Shown: positions 30,808 to 44,964, counted from the first letter of the stretch. The stretch: DNA of 64,000 nucleotides from Lentinula raphanica (GCA_027919835.1 JANVFP010000009.1:1116001-1180000), one strand, 5' to 3'. The notes: a model not told the origin generated them from the sequence alone. A program made the numbers and translations.

Positions 30808-31132
30808 CAGGCTCATTCGCATTGAATGTCAATTTCAAGATTGGTCGACAAATCAATCATGTATGTAAGTCGGAATATGCTTCAACGTTTCATTTTGAAA
30901 ATCCGAATACCAGGCTGTTGAGGCTCTTAACATATTCTCTCTGAGTCATCGGAGTACTCCCATATTGCTCATGACGAGTCATGAGTCGTTCGACTGCCTA
31001 CCGCCTCGACTACGGTTTCCGATGTTCAATAAAGTAAGGTCAGTGACTTCGTCGAATAAGTTGTGTCCAGCGTCAAGTCATTCTACCTAGATATACAGAA
31101 TCTTCCTTGTAAGAAGCTGACCGAACTGCAAC

Positions 31133-31447
31133 AAAAAGGACGTAGTGCCTTTTCGCCTAACTTATTGTCAGCTGTGAACCCAGTTGCACCTATCCGGACT
31201 GAAGGTGGCTAATACCTGGGGGTTAGGGGAAGGGAGCATAGGCTGGTCATTTGTCTGTACTTGCTGTGTTGGGACGGAAAGTACACCCCCCATACCTTCC
31301 AACGCAGTAAGTACACCAAGCCAATGTCCTCACGGCTGCCTATCTCATGATTCGATTGCGAATTCAACGCTACCAGGCCAGCTCCGACATATCCTTACTG
31401 GAAAGAGAGTCTATTGCCTTCGCCGTGCTCGTACTAGTAATAGTCCT
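31133..31447 (+). repeat. Structured repeat unit U5
   Basis: H1 AAAAAGG/CCTTTT; H2 CACCT/AGGTG; G-tract GGGGG-TTA-GGGG; H3 CTGTGTTGG/CCAACGCAG (one T-G pair) around GGAAAGTA with the CACCCCCC loop; long-range CATAGGCT/AGCCAATG (one mismatch). It lies 680 bp before U6 with repeated spacer ('agatatacagaatcttcctt'). Confidence 0.5.
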
Positions 31448-31812
31448 ACATCACATATGACTCTCTCAGCATTGATTCAACACGGTCGTTCAAGTGAAAT
31501 ATATCACTGACACAAAGTTGATTCACAGTGTGTCGCAAAATCTTTGACATTTCAGATATGAAATCCAAACACCCTTTTGAGTCACAGATATTATGATATA
31601 CTTACTCTCTTCAGATTCCAAATGTTGTTCATAAGACGCTCAACAGCTAGTACCGCCGAGGACTATCCGGCTACGGTCTCCGATGTTCAATGAATAAATG
31701 CGTCGTCGAATTTTCAATGCTCTCGTTCGATCCAATGTGTACCCCAACGTCAATTCTGCCTGCCTAGTAGATATACAGAATCTTCCTTGCAAAAAGCTGA
31801 CTCAACTGCAAC

Positions 31813-32123
31813 AAAAAGGACGTAGTGCCTTTTCGCCTAACTTACTGTCAGCTTTGAACCCAGTTGCACCTGTACGGACCGAAGGTGGCTAATACCTGGG
31901 GGTTGGGGGAAGGGAGCATAGGCTGGTTGTGTGCCCGTACTTGTTGTGTTGGGACGGAAAGTACACCCCCCATACTTTCCAACACAGTAAGTACACCAAG
32001 CCAATGTCCTCACAGCTGCCTATCTCGTTAATGATCGCGGATTCAACGCCATCAGGCCGGCTCCTACCAGTTCTTACTGAAAGGGAGCGCCTGCCTTCGC
32101 TGTGCTAGTACTGGTAATAGTCC
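31813..32123 (+). repeat. Structured repeat unit U6
   Basis: The best preserved copy. The H3 inner stem GGAAAGTA/TACTTTCC is perfect over 8 bp, and the outer stem TGTGTTGG/CCAACACA is perfect, with loop CACCCCCCA. H1 and H2 are intact. It lies 325 bp from the 3' end of the seven-exon gene at 32448-33647. Confidence 0.55.
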
Positions 32124-32447
32124 CGCATTGCATATGACTCTTTCAAAATTGATTTAACACAGTCGTATAAGTGAGATATGTGCTTCACACTGAGTCATAT
32201 ATCAGACAAGTTGACGAGGTCATTGAACCAGTACTCGAACCCCGTTGGTATAGGATGTTCAGATTGCCATTGAGTTAATGGGAGTCTAGCTGTGATTACG
32301 ACGCAGGTTTAACCATCCGTCTCTATAGCTTGAACATCATGACGAGGAATTCCTGATACATGGTCAATAATCATAACCCTTTACACAAAACAAAATCTAG
32401 CAGCCTAACGATAGTAAAGGTGGTATAGAGAATATCTAGAACAACAG

Positions 32448-33647
32448 TCACTCCTGGCGCGTCATAGAGCGTGTAACGGGACCTGATAATAAGGCATCAA
32501 GTACACGCTAGTACAAAAACTGAAGCCAACACGTACGAGTACGGACTACTTCGATGACGGCCTGTTTGAATCTATCTTTGAGATTTAGAGTAGGTCTCTT
32601 GATCAAGTCCGGTTTGATCTAAGATAGCACCGACGATCAGTAACAGTCCAAGTATGATACACGAAATCAATACACCTTTCCAGTTACAGCGCGGTTGCTT
32701 GCACCACTCGCACCAGATTCGTTCTGTGTTTTCGAGCATGAGAATGGTTGGATTGTACAACGGCGAGGCGGACAACCCACCTCTGTTTGGGCTTTCGAAG
32801 TGCGACTATGTTTGTGGATCACGCGACGGATTTTGATTACAGGGCGTTGAATTTGGTCTGACTCGTCAATGGGTTCGTCGTCCGCCTTTCGCTGAGAGGA
32901 ACAAGGGAACAAGATTAGATTAATCCTGGAATCTCTCTTCTACTGATGAAAAAGGGCAACAAACCTTGCGTTTCCGTGAAGAGTCACCCAAGGGCACAGG
33001 TGGCTCGGATGTTGAGATTGGGAGATAGTCAGCATAAACTAGATTCGCGGTTCTGAATACCGCCTGGAAAATTCATGTATAAATAACAAAGGAGAAGGAT
33101 CTACCCATGATACATACCTCGTCCGGGTCATCACAGTGTCTGTTCGGCTGCCTGTACGATGCTGTGAGGGTGAAGGAAATAACAGATGCAGAGGTTTGCC
33201 CACTGACCACCTGATGTATATCTCGCCGAAGAAGAATAAGCAAAAAGTGATACCCGCAGATAGTCGATTAACATCAAGGTCCTCGTGTTGTTGCCCAACG
33301 AGGACCAGGAACGCATCAACCTGGTTTCGAATAAGAGTGGGCGAGGAGTCTTTTCCTTGCAGCTTGTGAAGCCAGAGTCCTAAGCCATACTTCATTGTGA
33401 CAGCCGTAGATTGCTACTGTAAATATTAGTGAGCGTTCAACGAAAGAGTTGATCTGCAGACCTTCCAGAATAGCTCGTCGCCCCATTTCATCTTGTTCTT
33501 AATCATACACTGAACCTCACGTTTTCCAAGCTGCCTAAACTGATCCTTCTTTCCTGATTGCGTTTGGCTGGACGAAAGTCGCGACAGAGATACAGGGAAA
33601 GCCGGGATGGCGTTATGGTCAAACATATGAAGTTGGGCTTCTTTCAT
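32448..33647 (-). CDS. Hypothetical nuclear-type protein, seven exons (272 aa)
   Basis: Exons 33647-33462, 33413-33306, 33210-33118, 33063-32965, 32891-32676, 32618-32537 and 32482-32448 join in phase and total 819 nt. Two decayed relatives (7.7-8.2 kb; 15880-16013) support the exon model at both ends. Features: a moderately ordered N-terminal half (KWGDELFWK, YGLGLWLHKLQ, DPDEAVFRTANLVYADY), then a very basic junction DSSRKRK-RKADDEP that resembles a nuclear localisation signal, and a short C-terminus TRSMTRQE. No signal peptide and no known domain recognised. Always found next to the structured repeat units in this window. The exon 2/3 intron (33305-33211, donor gtcctc) is the weakest part of the model. 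Confidence 0.6.
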
Positions 33648-35150
33648 ATGACGTTGGAGGCTTTGTGTTTTGTTGATGGGCCGCGTACGAGGATTCGCAC
33701 TACGAGAACATCATGATCATCAGGGAGACAAATCTGCAAGGGCGAGTTGTTAAATGGCGACGAAATTACCGAGATGCAGGCGGAGGAAGATTTGAAGGCT
33801 CCGGCATTGGTGGTAATACAATTGACATGTTCTACAAAGATGAAGGCGACGCATTGCGGTTAGCTGCGAAAGGCGAAACGGTTAAAATAGCACTCACTTA
33901 GGTACGAGAAAGGTGCTGGAGTAGTGCTGATGGACGTGAGTGAAAGAGAAGGATGGAGGTCGCCAGATTGACTTTCGCCTTTTAAACCTGGCGAGGATGT
34001 CTTACCTGAATTCGATCGCGAAGGTTGCCTAGACTCGACCGAATCTTTGTCAAGATTATTCGCTGGTTGTAGCTCGGCGAGTGGCTCTCCCTGTGCGCGG
34101 TGGTGGCTGTAATAGTTCGAATACATTGGTATTGTGACGGCTTTGAAAGCAAATACAGTGAGACTACTGCTACAGAAGGATGGTTCAGACGAAACATTTC
34201 CGAGCTTTCCTAGAACAAAATGAGCTCGTCACTTCATATTAGTGGCACGAATTAAGATGAAGAACGCACGATTCAAATTCATCATGCAACTCTCTGTATT
34301 GTGCTATAGGTGGAAGACCAATCTTGGTCAACGCCTTGTGTTTGGTTGAAAACTGACGATGATTGATTCTATGATAGACGTGACATTCTAGAGTTGGCTC
34401 AATAGTCTATGGAGGCCTTGACAGGGAGATGGGGTTCTGGGTAAGTGCTTCATCCTGAAAACATTTTCTGATATCGAATTGTTGCAGTATTGTATACGGG
34501 AGTCGACCTCAAAATTGGAAATTATTGAATAGAGGGATTTCGTCGAAATTACGGGAGTGCAAGCTCTTTGGATCATCGAATGGTGGTACTTAGTGCCACT
34601 GATGCTGGATTGGTTCGCCTAGAGAAACTTTATAAGCTGTAGAGAAGCGTAGAAGGCGCAAAATTTACGATTCATCCAGATTTCCTCTGCTATACTAGGA
34701 AAAGAGGGAGTCTTCATGTTGTTGCCTTCCCCCTTCGCGGTATGCCTTTCGAAATCTGAAGCCGGAAATCAGGGGAACTTGACCTGCAATGATGTTGCTG
34801 CTTGTAATTAAGAATTTAGCACAAGAGGTTTGCACCAGGTTTGCACATCGTCGACGGTCGAATTAAACGAGGGAACAATGACATGGAGGAAAGGGGAGTC
34901 AAGTCGCACGACTAAAAAATCTGCCTATCTTTCTCACCACTTCCTGACCACATCATCGTCTCAAATTTCCTGCTATTTTCACATTTGTTCCCGAATTTAT
35001 CGTCGGCTTTTGAAGCGCGCAAAATACAAGAAACTCGATATCTCCAACGTGCAAGAATCAGACAAAAATCTCTGGAAAAATCCCGTGAGATGAGCTTCGA
35101 AGAGCGTGTATCGCCCGCTTCTCGTGCTGCATTTCTGAACCGTGGCCACA
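33648..35150. other. No gene supported
   Basis: Short frames only (longest 88 codons, 33860-34126 minus). It contains the probable promoter of the seven-exon gene and nothing else I can name. Confidence 0.35.
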
Positions 35151-36145
35151 GGATTCAACGAGAGGATGCTGCAGCTTTCCCGAAGCCCATACGCCATCGT
35201 CGAAGGCACTGGAGGGCGTAGGGCTCAACATTTTCGAACTTCGTGCGCTCTGCAGCTGGTGACTTAATGATACAAACCTCCCAAATGGTTCCTCGATAGC
35301 CACTGCATTCGGACCCACTTTACGTGCGTTTGAGAGGCAAGGACCTCCGATCTGCTCTTGTACATTGACCCGCGTTATCTTTATCGATTCCCTCACCATT
35401 TCAACAGCTTCAACATGGATGTACTGATGTCAGTTTCAGATGAATCTTTAAAGAACAAAGCGACCTACGAACTAGAGCTCTCTACATCACGGATTTCCGT
35501 TTACGTCTTGCGCGTCTTGTTATTTTGTGCCCGCTCGCGCATGCAAAAGCAAGAAAAGGCCGTTGTACCACTCATCTTCAACATTGCCGATATTCCTCTC
35601 TTAGTCCCATACACCCCGTCGTCTCGTGTCTTCCCGCTACAGCTTGTTATCTTGAGTCTGGAGGCTCATCGACCTTATCTTTGAATCCGACTGCATGAGG
35701 TTAGCCCGTTCGTTCTTCAACTGTAGGATTTAGGTATTGACCATTCATCGAAGATTGTGCTTCCATAGTCTGATCTCCTTGTCCTCTGAGACGATATCCT
35801 GTCGACCATCTTGGTTACCGTACCATAGTGGTTAGATTCCCGATAGCCTTCATCTTGATCCCGCAATCGAAAGAAAATGCACGAACCGAATCTCAAACAA
35901 AACGATTTTGCCACTTATTGCATGGTCAAAAAGAAGAACTGGTATGTATTGATCATGTTGTACTTTGTACACTTCCCATGTTTGCATGCCCACGAACGGC
36001 AGACTGTTTCGTGCGATCCAGAGACAACTCAGAGTCATCGCGGGACGGAGAAATCACACGTTACGCCTTTTGAACGTGTAACGTGTCACAATTCGAGCGC
36101 GGCCCCGCCAATCGTGCTGTTAGATGAGCATGCCGTCGAAAACGT

Positions 36146-36403
36146 TTGCCGAGCTTGAATCCCGATGGCGCTTCTTCGTCCTCATCGTTCTCTCTTTGTT
36201 TGTCCGTCTTGACGACTTGGAAATTTCAAGCATACGCATGGATGAAGAAAGATCAAGTTGCGGCGTCTTGCGACGGTGATTGCTGGAGAATCCCCTTGTG
36301 TGACTGTTGTGTTGGTGTTTTGGGGAGCCTGAAAGATATGGAAGTAGAGAGACTTCCTTGGAGCAGATCGGCAGCTGACGAGGAATTATATTCTCAAGGT
36401 TGA
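36146..36403 (+). pseudogene. Counterpart of the 28947 ORF, frameshifted
   Basis: LDDLEISSIRM and SCDGDCWRIPLCDCC lie in different frames here, while their equivalents share one frame at 28947-29150. Either copy could be the altered one. Confidence 0.35.
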
Positions 36404-37000
36404 GGCCTGGTGCAGGATGCCTTTACACGGATATCGAGTGAGTGTCAGTGATCCACGAAAGATTTGATTCTCTGTTTGGTTGAGATAATATCCTTGCTAG
36501 TGAACGCTGTCGACCTGGATCCATGGGAGATTGGAGATACAGATTGGAGAAATGGTTGCGGCTCAAATCTCCCATGTGAGTTGTACAGCATTGAAAGCCG
36601 TGGCCCAATCTGCTTTAATCCTGGTTCATTAAAACAGATAGTCACCAAGACACTATTTATCAATGCATGAGGGGCTGCTCACGGAACAGACGTGGAGAAA
36701 GAGGTCAAATATACGGAGGGGACATACCTTCCCTTTCTAATGATGTCGATGAAACGTTGTGTTGATCAATTTCTCGCAGCCTTCTCCCTCCCTGTCCATC
36801 TCTTCAGGATCCAAAAAGTCATCACGGATGAAGAATAATGTCGAAGAAGTAACAAGCACAAAGTCGAGTGGCGGAGATCATTTCAATCAACAGCATTTCC
36901 ATCTATAGCCTTTCAGTGGCTTGTCTTTTCCACGCCTCAGTTGCTGGTCGGTCTTTTTTTTCGTCTCTTTCACCTTCATTATCATCTACCCACTTCAAAT

Positions 37001-37269
37001 ATGCCTTGTGAGCGTTCTCAACGGCGCCAAGTCAGGTTTCATCCTTACCCTCGACTAGAGATCGAGAATACTGAGTTACATGTGATTGAATTTGCTCGTC
37101 TTCCATTGAACTCTGCACTGAACGACTTTCTTAGGACTTTGAACTCGGTATCGTCTTCATATTTTGGCGCTTCTTTGCTTTTGTAAGTTCAGATAAAATT
37201 TTGAGGTGCATCCTAATGCATCTTTGCCAGGTTGCTGCTCTTTTTCCCGAACGAGCTGCCCCCAACTAG
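37001..37269 (+). CDS. 55-aa protein, three exons, paralogue of 29602-29898
   Basis: Exons 37001-37081, 37135-37182 and 37231-37269; introns 37082-37134 (53 bp, gtgatt...cttag) and 37183-37230 (gtaagt...gccag), both phase 0. Product: MPCERSQRRQVRFHPYPR..., then DFELGIVFIFWRFFAF, then VAALFPERAAPN-stop. Relative to the paralogue, exon 1 differs most, exon 2 has conservative changes, and exon 3 keeps VAALFPER. The middle 16 residues are strongly hydrophobic. No family recognised. The conserved architecture supports a real small gene; whether the product is membrane-bound is inference. Confidence 0.7.
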
Positions 37270-38053
37270 AGTTCAACCCCCAACTTTTGCTTGTCATGGT
37301 AATTGAATTCTCTTTGTGCTCCTTGTGGTTAGCTTTAGGTTGACCTCCTTTGAAGTGCTTTCAACAATATCGCCACACCGTCTATCATCTTTTGTTTTTT
37401 GGGCAAGAGTCCATGAACTTGCCTCCTGGTCGCGAAACAGTCGTACAAGTGAAACCGCGAATCTCTTTATCTCATTGTGATTCTGACATTGAGAGCCTTG
37501 CAGACCTCAACCTAATGCACTCTGGCTACAAGATAACGCCAAATCCACATTCTTTTCTTGTGCAACTACGCTATATTCTATATGTTTCCCCGAGAATGAA
37601 GAACGACGAAGATCTGATTGATGGGGATTCTTTCTTGTATTTTATTTGGTGTGTCTTCATTGCGCCGAGTCAGCGGCAAGGCTTGTCCTAATAATTGTCT
37701 ACAGTCCGTCGTCCTACTACACATGGATCTGATTAAGGGCGTACTGTCATCCATCCGCTATCCCTAGATGTTTCTTGATGCCAGCATAGCAGTATCAAAC
37801 GTATTTTTGCGCAAAGTGGTTGGTCTTCATCTACCCTACATATACCGTATTTCTGTATCATTGTACATACACGTCTACACCGCGCTCACATTGCGCCTAC
37901 TACGAGCTGGAACAGATTGTCAAATCTTGACGAATTTTGGCATCCATAAGTCAAAGTTCAGGCTCACGAAGAAATGAGTGTATTGATTGCATACAGCGTA
38001 TGTATGAGTATGATTCAAAAGCGGAATTGCATCAACTCTAGTCTAAAGCACTC

Positions 38054-40383
<2,330 letters not shown>

Positions 40384-40800
40384 GGGTTGATGAGAAGAGG
40401 AGTATAAGCGCCCACGAAGCGGAACGAGCGTCTGTCATTTGTCTTCTTTTGTCTTCCTCTTCATTCGTTTACTACTACCGTCACTCTAATGAGTTAGCGA
40501 ACTACACTCTACTACACTCCGTACCCTTCAGTCTTGGCTACCCCCACAAGCGCATGACGCCTCATGGCACACCAAATTTATAGTGCATGGAGTCTCAGTC
40601 TGGAGACCATTCGAAGACAACATATTTTTTGAATGTAGAGTATTTGTGATGCCCTGACAATGATCAATCAGAAAACTGCTGAATTCCCGACTCATGTATG
40701 TCCCTTACGATACGGGAGCCGAGGTGGCTCTCAAATCCTTTATGAAGGCCTCGTTTTCCAAAAACATACACGCGTTCAGACTTGTTCCATTTCCTCCACG

Positions 40801-42208
40801 ATGCCTGCACTTTCCTCAAAAGACGCTGCTCCTACTGTCCTAGTGTCAGGAGCCAACGGTTACCTCGCTACATGGATCATCGACGTCCTTCTCAAGCGAG
40901 GGTATATCATTCGCGCAGCCGTGCGTACTGAAGCCAAAGGACAAGATGTCCTAGAGCTGTTCCAATCCCATAGAGAGAAGGGAAAGATTGACCTGGTTGT
41001 CGTTGGAGACATTGCAACGGTTAGTCACCTGTTGGCATTCCAGTTGCGGTCTGTTAGTACGAAACTCACATCAACATCTAGGAAGGTGCCTTTAACGAAG
41101 CCGTCAAGGATGTAGATGGTATAATCCATACCGCCACCCCTGTGCACTTGGGAGCCCGTGAACCTAGTGGTGAGTTCAAAATCATGACATCTAACCGTTT
41201 GGTTAAAATCCTTGTTCACTTGCAAGAAATGATTGACCCTGCTGTGAACGGTACTCTCGGGTTACTCAAAAGTGCCATGAAATTTGGGTAAGTGGTATCT
41301 GTGTTGCTACGACTTCGTGCTGAAGCGGTCTGTTCAACAGCAACAATCTAAAACGAGTCATCATCACCTCCTCCTGCGCAGCGGTCAAAGAAGCAGTGTT
41401 GAAACCTAACCTGGACGAGACTGACTGGAACGAATTATCAGTCCTCGAATGTGAACAGAAGGGAAAGAACGCTCACCCACTTGATATGTATGCTGCATCT
41501 AAGACTATATCTGAAAAGAGTGAGGTGTCGTTCAACGCAATCTGCTTATGAGGAATCAATTAATGTTGTTCATCACCTTCAGGTGCATGGCAGTTCGTTA
41601 AAGAGCACGCTTCAGAACTCAAATGGGACCTAACGGTTCTTACCCCGCCTTGGATTTTCGGTGTATGTCTCCGCGTCTTTATTCGACCGATCCCTCTCTC
41701 TCAACCAATACCTTTCTGCATGCGTCATAACAGCCTCCTCTTCACAAAGTTACCTCTCTCGAAAACCTGAACTCCTCCAACATGTACTGGTACAAGGCCG
41801 TTTATGGAGAAATCGCGTTTGGTCAGGACCCCGACACCGATCCTATGCATGGGTGGATGGACATACGCGATGCCGCCGAAGCTCATGCTCGCGCTATGGA
41901 GACACCAGCTGCGGGAGGGGAACGGATCATCGTCTGTGCTGGGTCTCCATATGTTTGGAATGACTTGCGTAAGTTCCCAATACTGGCTTCAACTTGCATT
42001 CCTGTACTATATGGTTGGGTATTCAATTATTTCTCATCCAGGTGATGCGGCAAAGGGTGTACCACCAAAGGTACACAGTGTCGGGATCATTTTCAACACG
42101 GCAAAAGCAGATCGGATACTCGGGCTCGAATACAGATCTCTTAAGCAGATGACGAGCGATATGCTCGCGTATGTTACCAAGATGGGCTGGCAATGTCAAG
42201 TCCGTTGA
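40801..42208 (+). CDS. NAD(P)-dependent short-chain reductase, DFR/GRE2-like, seven exons
   Basis: Exons 40801-41019, 41082-41169, 41227-41287, 41341-41519, 41583-41662, 41734-41968 and 42042-42208 join in phase to 342 aa, the usual length of the extended SDR (dihydroflavonol-reductase/GRE2-like) family. Rossmann glycine motif VSGANGYLATWI near the N-terminus; IIHTATPVH; catalytic Ser region ITSSCAAV; catalytic Tyr-Lys in YAASKTISEK; PPWIFGPP after the active site; WMDIRDAAEAHARAM typical of the family. Expected to reduce aldehyde/ketone substrates with NAD(P)H in the cytosol; the substrate cannot be told. The copy expected in the downstream duplicated block is missing. Confidence 0.9.
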
Positions 42209-42548
42209 GCGCTAGTACGATATCGTACACATGCATACTTAGGTTCTGTTGTTCTTCAAACACTATGTTTGCGTCAGTCTGAATCTCACTTTGCAATGTT
42301 CAATGGAATTCTCTTCTCTTCTATGTCGAATGTCGCTGAGGTTCTTTGTTATCGAAAAGCGATTCACATAGACATGAGACATTACAAGCCTCAGAGAGGC
42401 ACAACATCTTCTCGTTCTAGCCAACAACAATGACCAAATTGACCAGTCCGACTCTGTGTCTAGTGAGCACCTACGCCAATCGAACAATGAGTATAGGTCT
42501 GCTGTGAGTCTACCGAACTATTACAGACCTTTCGATTTCATCTCCTCT

Positions 42549-43627
42549 CTATTCTCCTAAATTCCGAACAACTCTCGAACTACTGGCAGTATCAATTTTG
42601 TTTCGCCTTCTCCTCCTACTCAGAACCTGTCAGTTTGAATCGCTCGTCGTCTCATGGGAGGTGTCATACCTTTTTTGGATCGGACGGGGGTACAAAATAG
42701 GTGTCTGGATCGTTGAACGCAGCCTCCAAATAACTCCTGCATTTTCCTAATACATCTTTTCCTTTCGGCTCCTGTAACACTGTTCCGCGAAAGATCGGGG
42801 CGCGTTTGGGCTCGGTGCTACCGGCCTCGATGATCAAATCAACCTCGCCTGAAGGGTTCTTGCAGTCATCTCGACATGGGCCTACGGAGCCAAAATACGT
42901 TTTCGAGTCAGACCCACGGAACTTGAACTCGAACCCAGACTCTTTCGCACTGAACGCAGAATAGAGGTTGAAGGTATAAAGGGTCAGACTGTAGTGGACT
43001 GTAGTAGGAGGGTTCTGGACGCCAATCTGTGCCAGCTGGAGTAGTAGCAAGGTGGTGCTGATTCCATATGCGCCGGCTGAAAGGTAGAGCGGACTTCCCT
43101 TGGTCACATATGGCCAATCTTGCTTGAACACAAGGGTAGCCTGGACGTTCAATGGTCCTTGCTTTTTTGCTTCTCTCGTTCTGCCAGTGGAGTCCAGAGC
43201 TATTTTGTTAAGATCGTCGGCTCTGAGTTCTACTTTGTCCATTCCCTTTAAATCACCATCCGTGATCTCGAAAATATGGTTCGCAGCGAAGATATGCTGG
43301 AATTAGAGGGGTGAGCGTGAGTCAACGATCCTGTTCAGAAAATAACGCATACCGTCAGATCATAGATGTCCTTCGGAAGTGGTGTTTCTCTGGAACTGGG
43401 AGCAGACTGTTCACCAGCAGAGAGATCAAAGGAAACGATGGTTAGAAAGCAAAGTCACAGTGCAATGCATCCTTACGCACCTTAATAACATCAGTGGGTG
43501 AATTTGACTCGGTTGACAGCGGAATCTCTAGCGAGTTCTTGGTTTCTGAATTAGTGGGCGTGGGACGAGCACCGCTGAGAGCAAAGAGACCAAGTAGAAC
43601 ATGGGCACTGGCCAAGATAAACCGCAT
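42549..43627 (-). CDS. Secreted hypothetical protein S1, four exons (301 aa)
   Basis: Exons 43627-43481, 43406-43353, 43296-42670 and 42626-42549, all introns phase 0. N-terminal signal peptide MRFILASAHVLLGLFALSGA with cleavage likely near ARP. A Ser/Thr/Pro linker is followed by a globular domain (HIFAANHIFEITDG ... FGSVGPCRDDC ... CRSYLEAAFNDPDTYF). The short basic tail is encoded by the last exon (SRRRRRNK). Paralogue S2 at 45689-46914 shares exon layout and the motifs F-E-[IV]-T-D, PC-x2-[DE]C and C-R-x-YLEAAF. No known family recognised; perhaps a lineage-specific extracellular protein. Four Cys could form disulphides. Confidence 0.75.
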
Positions 43628-44239
43628 CGTAGAGGAATTGAATGAAGCAAAGTTTCTCTGGAAAGGAATAAGGAATTCAACAGGCAAACGTAAAAGAAGT
43701 ATCGTCGAGTCAGGAGGCTTGAGTACGACTTTGCCAGCAAAGTAGTACGTGAAAGATGGGGGATGTGGTTTAACCAGAAACTGAATTTGACTCTTCCCTG
43801 CGTTGAGTTTATAGCGCACATCAAGCGCACATCGCTCAGCATCGCTCTACAAGACTACATCGCCAGACATCGCCTCACCTTCCACATCGCGTATCAGAAC
43901 AGTGATTGTTACTTATTGATTTTCTTTCGAGAATAGTCGAGAATCTGCAAGTGGCAATTCGACATTGCCTTTTGAGATGTGCAGTTCAAGTTATCATCCA
44001 TCGACGAAATTTCGACTCTTCAAAATCTACGCAGTATGGCCTACCGTGGAACGGTATCGTGCTCCGGGGCCACACAGGCTACTAGATCCTACTAGATCCC
44101 AGTTGAAAAGCATTGCCAAGAAGCAAAAAGTGTGAATAAACATGTAGACAGGAACGACGAAAGTACTCACCGGCAGCGGGCACGCGCAAAAAGTTCTTAT
44201 CAATGAATTTCCTCGCAAGCCGTATATAGGCTTTCGACT

Positions 44240-44900
44240 ATCAGACATTATACGAGTAGCCTGTATTCAAAAGACCCACAAAAAGTCGAAGAACAGGATA
44301 TAAGTACGACGGACTGTATCTTCGGTACCCATTCACCATCTTCTTGAAAGTTGCACAAAAAAACGCGGCACATGTGCTTTCCCACTCATCGTTGTGCACG
44401 TCTCCCACCTTGGTATTGGCGTCAGTCGCAGCCTCCATGTCCTTGGCGAGGATTGCTTGTGTTAGCTGACTATATATGCATAATATCGGTCATCTTGAGT
44501 AACCAGGAATGATTGGTCAAAACCACGAACGCACCTCCGCGTTCCATTTTGCTCTTGAAGATCTTCAGGTGGTACCCATTTCGTGATACGCTCTGCCCAT
44601 CTTTCACCGCGTTGAACATTACTCGCGCCAAACGATATTGAAAGATTTCTTCGATTCAGACAGTCCTCCACTCATAACATGACTCCATCGGCATGACACT
44701 TCTCCGTTCTCCGACGTCGCTGGTGTTATGTCGGATCCGCCCAGATATAGGTAGCGTTGTGTGTAGCAGGGAGGGAACCCTGTACACCGTAGTCGCGTAA
44801 GGCAGACTGACTGAGCTTTCACACATTAGAGAACGCCCGAGAATACACACCTTGGTCTTGACTCTTGAAATATAGATCGCAGTTGACTCTGCCATTCTTG
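44240..44900 (-). pseudogene. Remnant of an oxysterol-binding protein gene
   Basis: Contains MEAATDANTKVGD (compare MEAATDAKTKVED in the intact gene at 48109-49882), ASNVQRGERWAERITKW, and 'gtgttatgtcggatccgcccagatata' matching 48762-48786. Frames are broken, the Arg/Lys-rich end is lost and the 5' half is absent (truncated at about 44.9 kb). It marks the end of the first copy of a tandemly duplicated block. Confidence 0.75.
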
Positions 44901-44964
44901 GGTATACTGTTACATTAACGTTCTTCTCGGCTTTGGCGTTTTCCTAGGTTTTCCTCCAGTGGCA

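Larger units (their letters stand above)
35150..37980 (+). repeat. Segmental duplication, right copy
   Basis: Collinear with 28060-30450 (landmarks listed there). A coding segment before the shared 'ggtatgtattgat' donor is recognisable in both copies (NDFATYCMVKKKNW here; NDDLASFYMIKRRF at about 28.7 kb), suggesting a further gene upstream of the small one. The model for that gene could not be completed. Confidence 0.65.

Noticed and set aside
31311..31345. An intron-like stretch (gtaagtacacc...cctcacag) inside units U5 and U6
   Set aside because: It would be only about 29 nt, too short for a spliceosomal intron. Its donor is lost in U1 and U3, and the same bases form the 3' side of the conserved long-range stem.
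31184..31510. Frames of 60-108 codons within the structured units read as a small protein family
   Set aside because: The frames are not aligned between copies; stops and indels fall at different places, while the hairpins are kept.
31133..32123. Group I intron or known snRNA as identity for the units
   Set aside because: The conserved group I core elements and the U1, U2 or U5 signature sequences could not be found. 'aatagtcc' at the 3' end is a weak match only.
32572..32775. A transmembrane protein (VLISCIILGLLLIVGAIL) on the minus strand
   Set aside because: This hydrophobic stretch reads through an intron (32675-32619, gtgtat...cttag) of the seven-exon gene; splicing it out gives a better, paralogue-supported frame.
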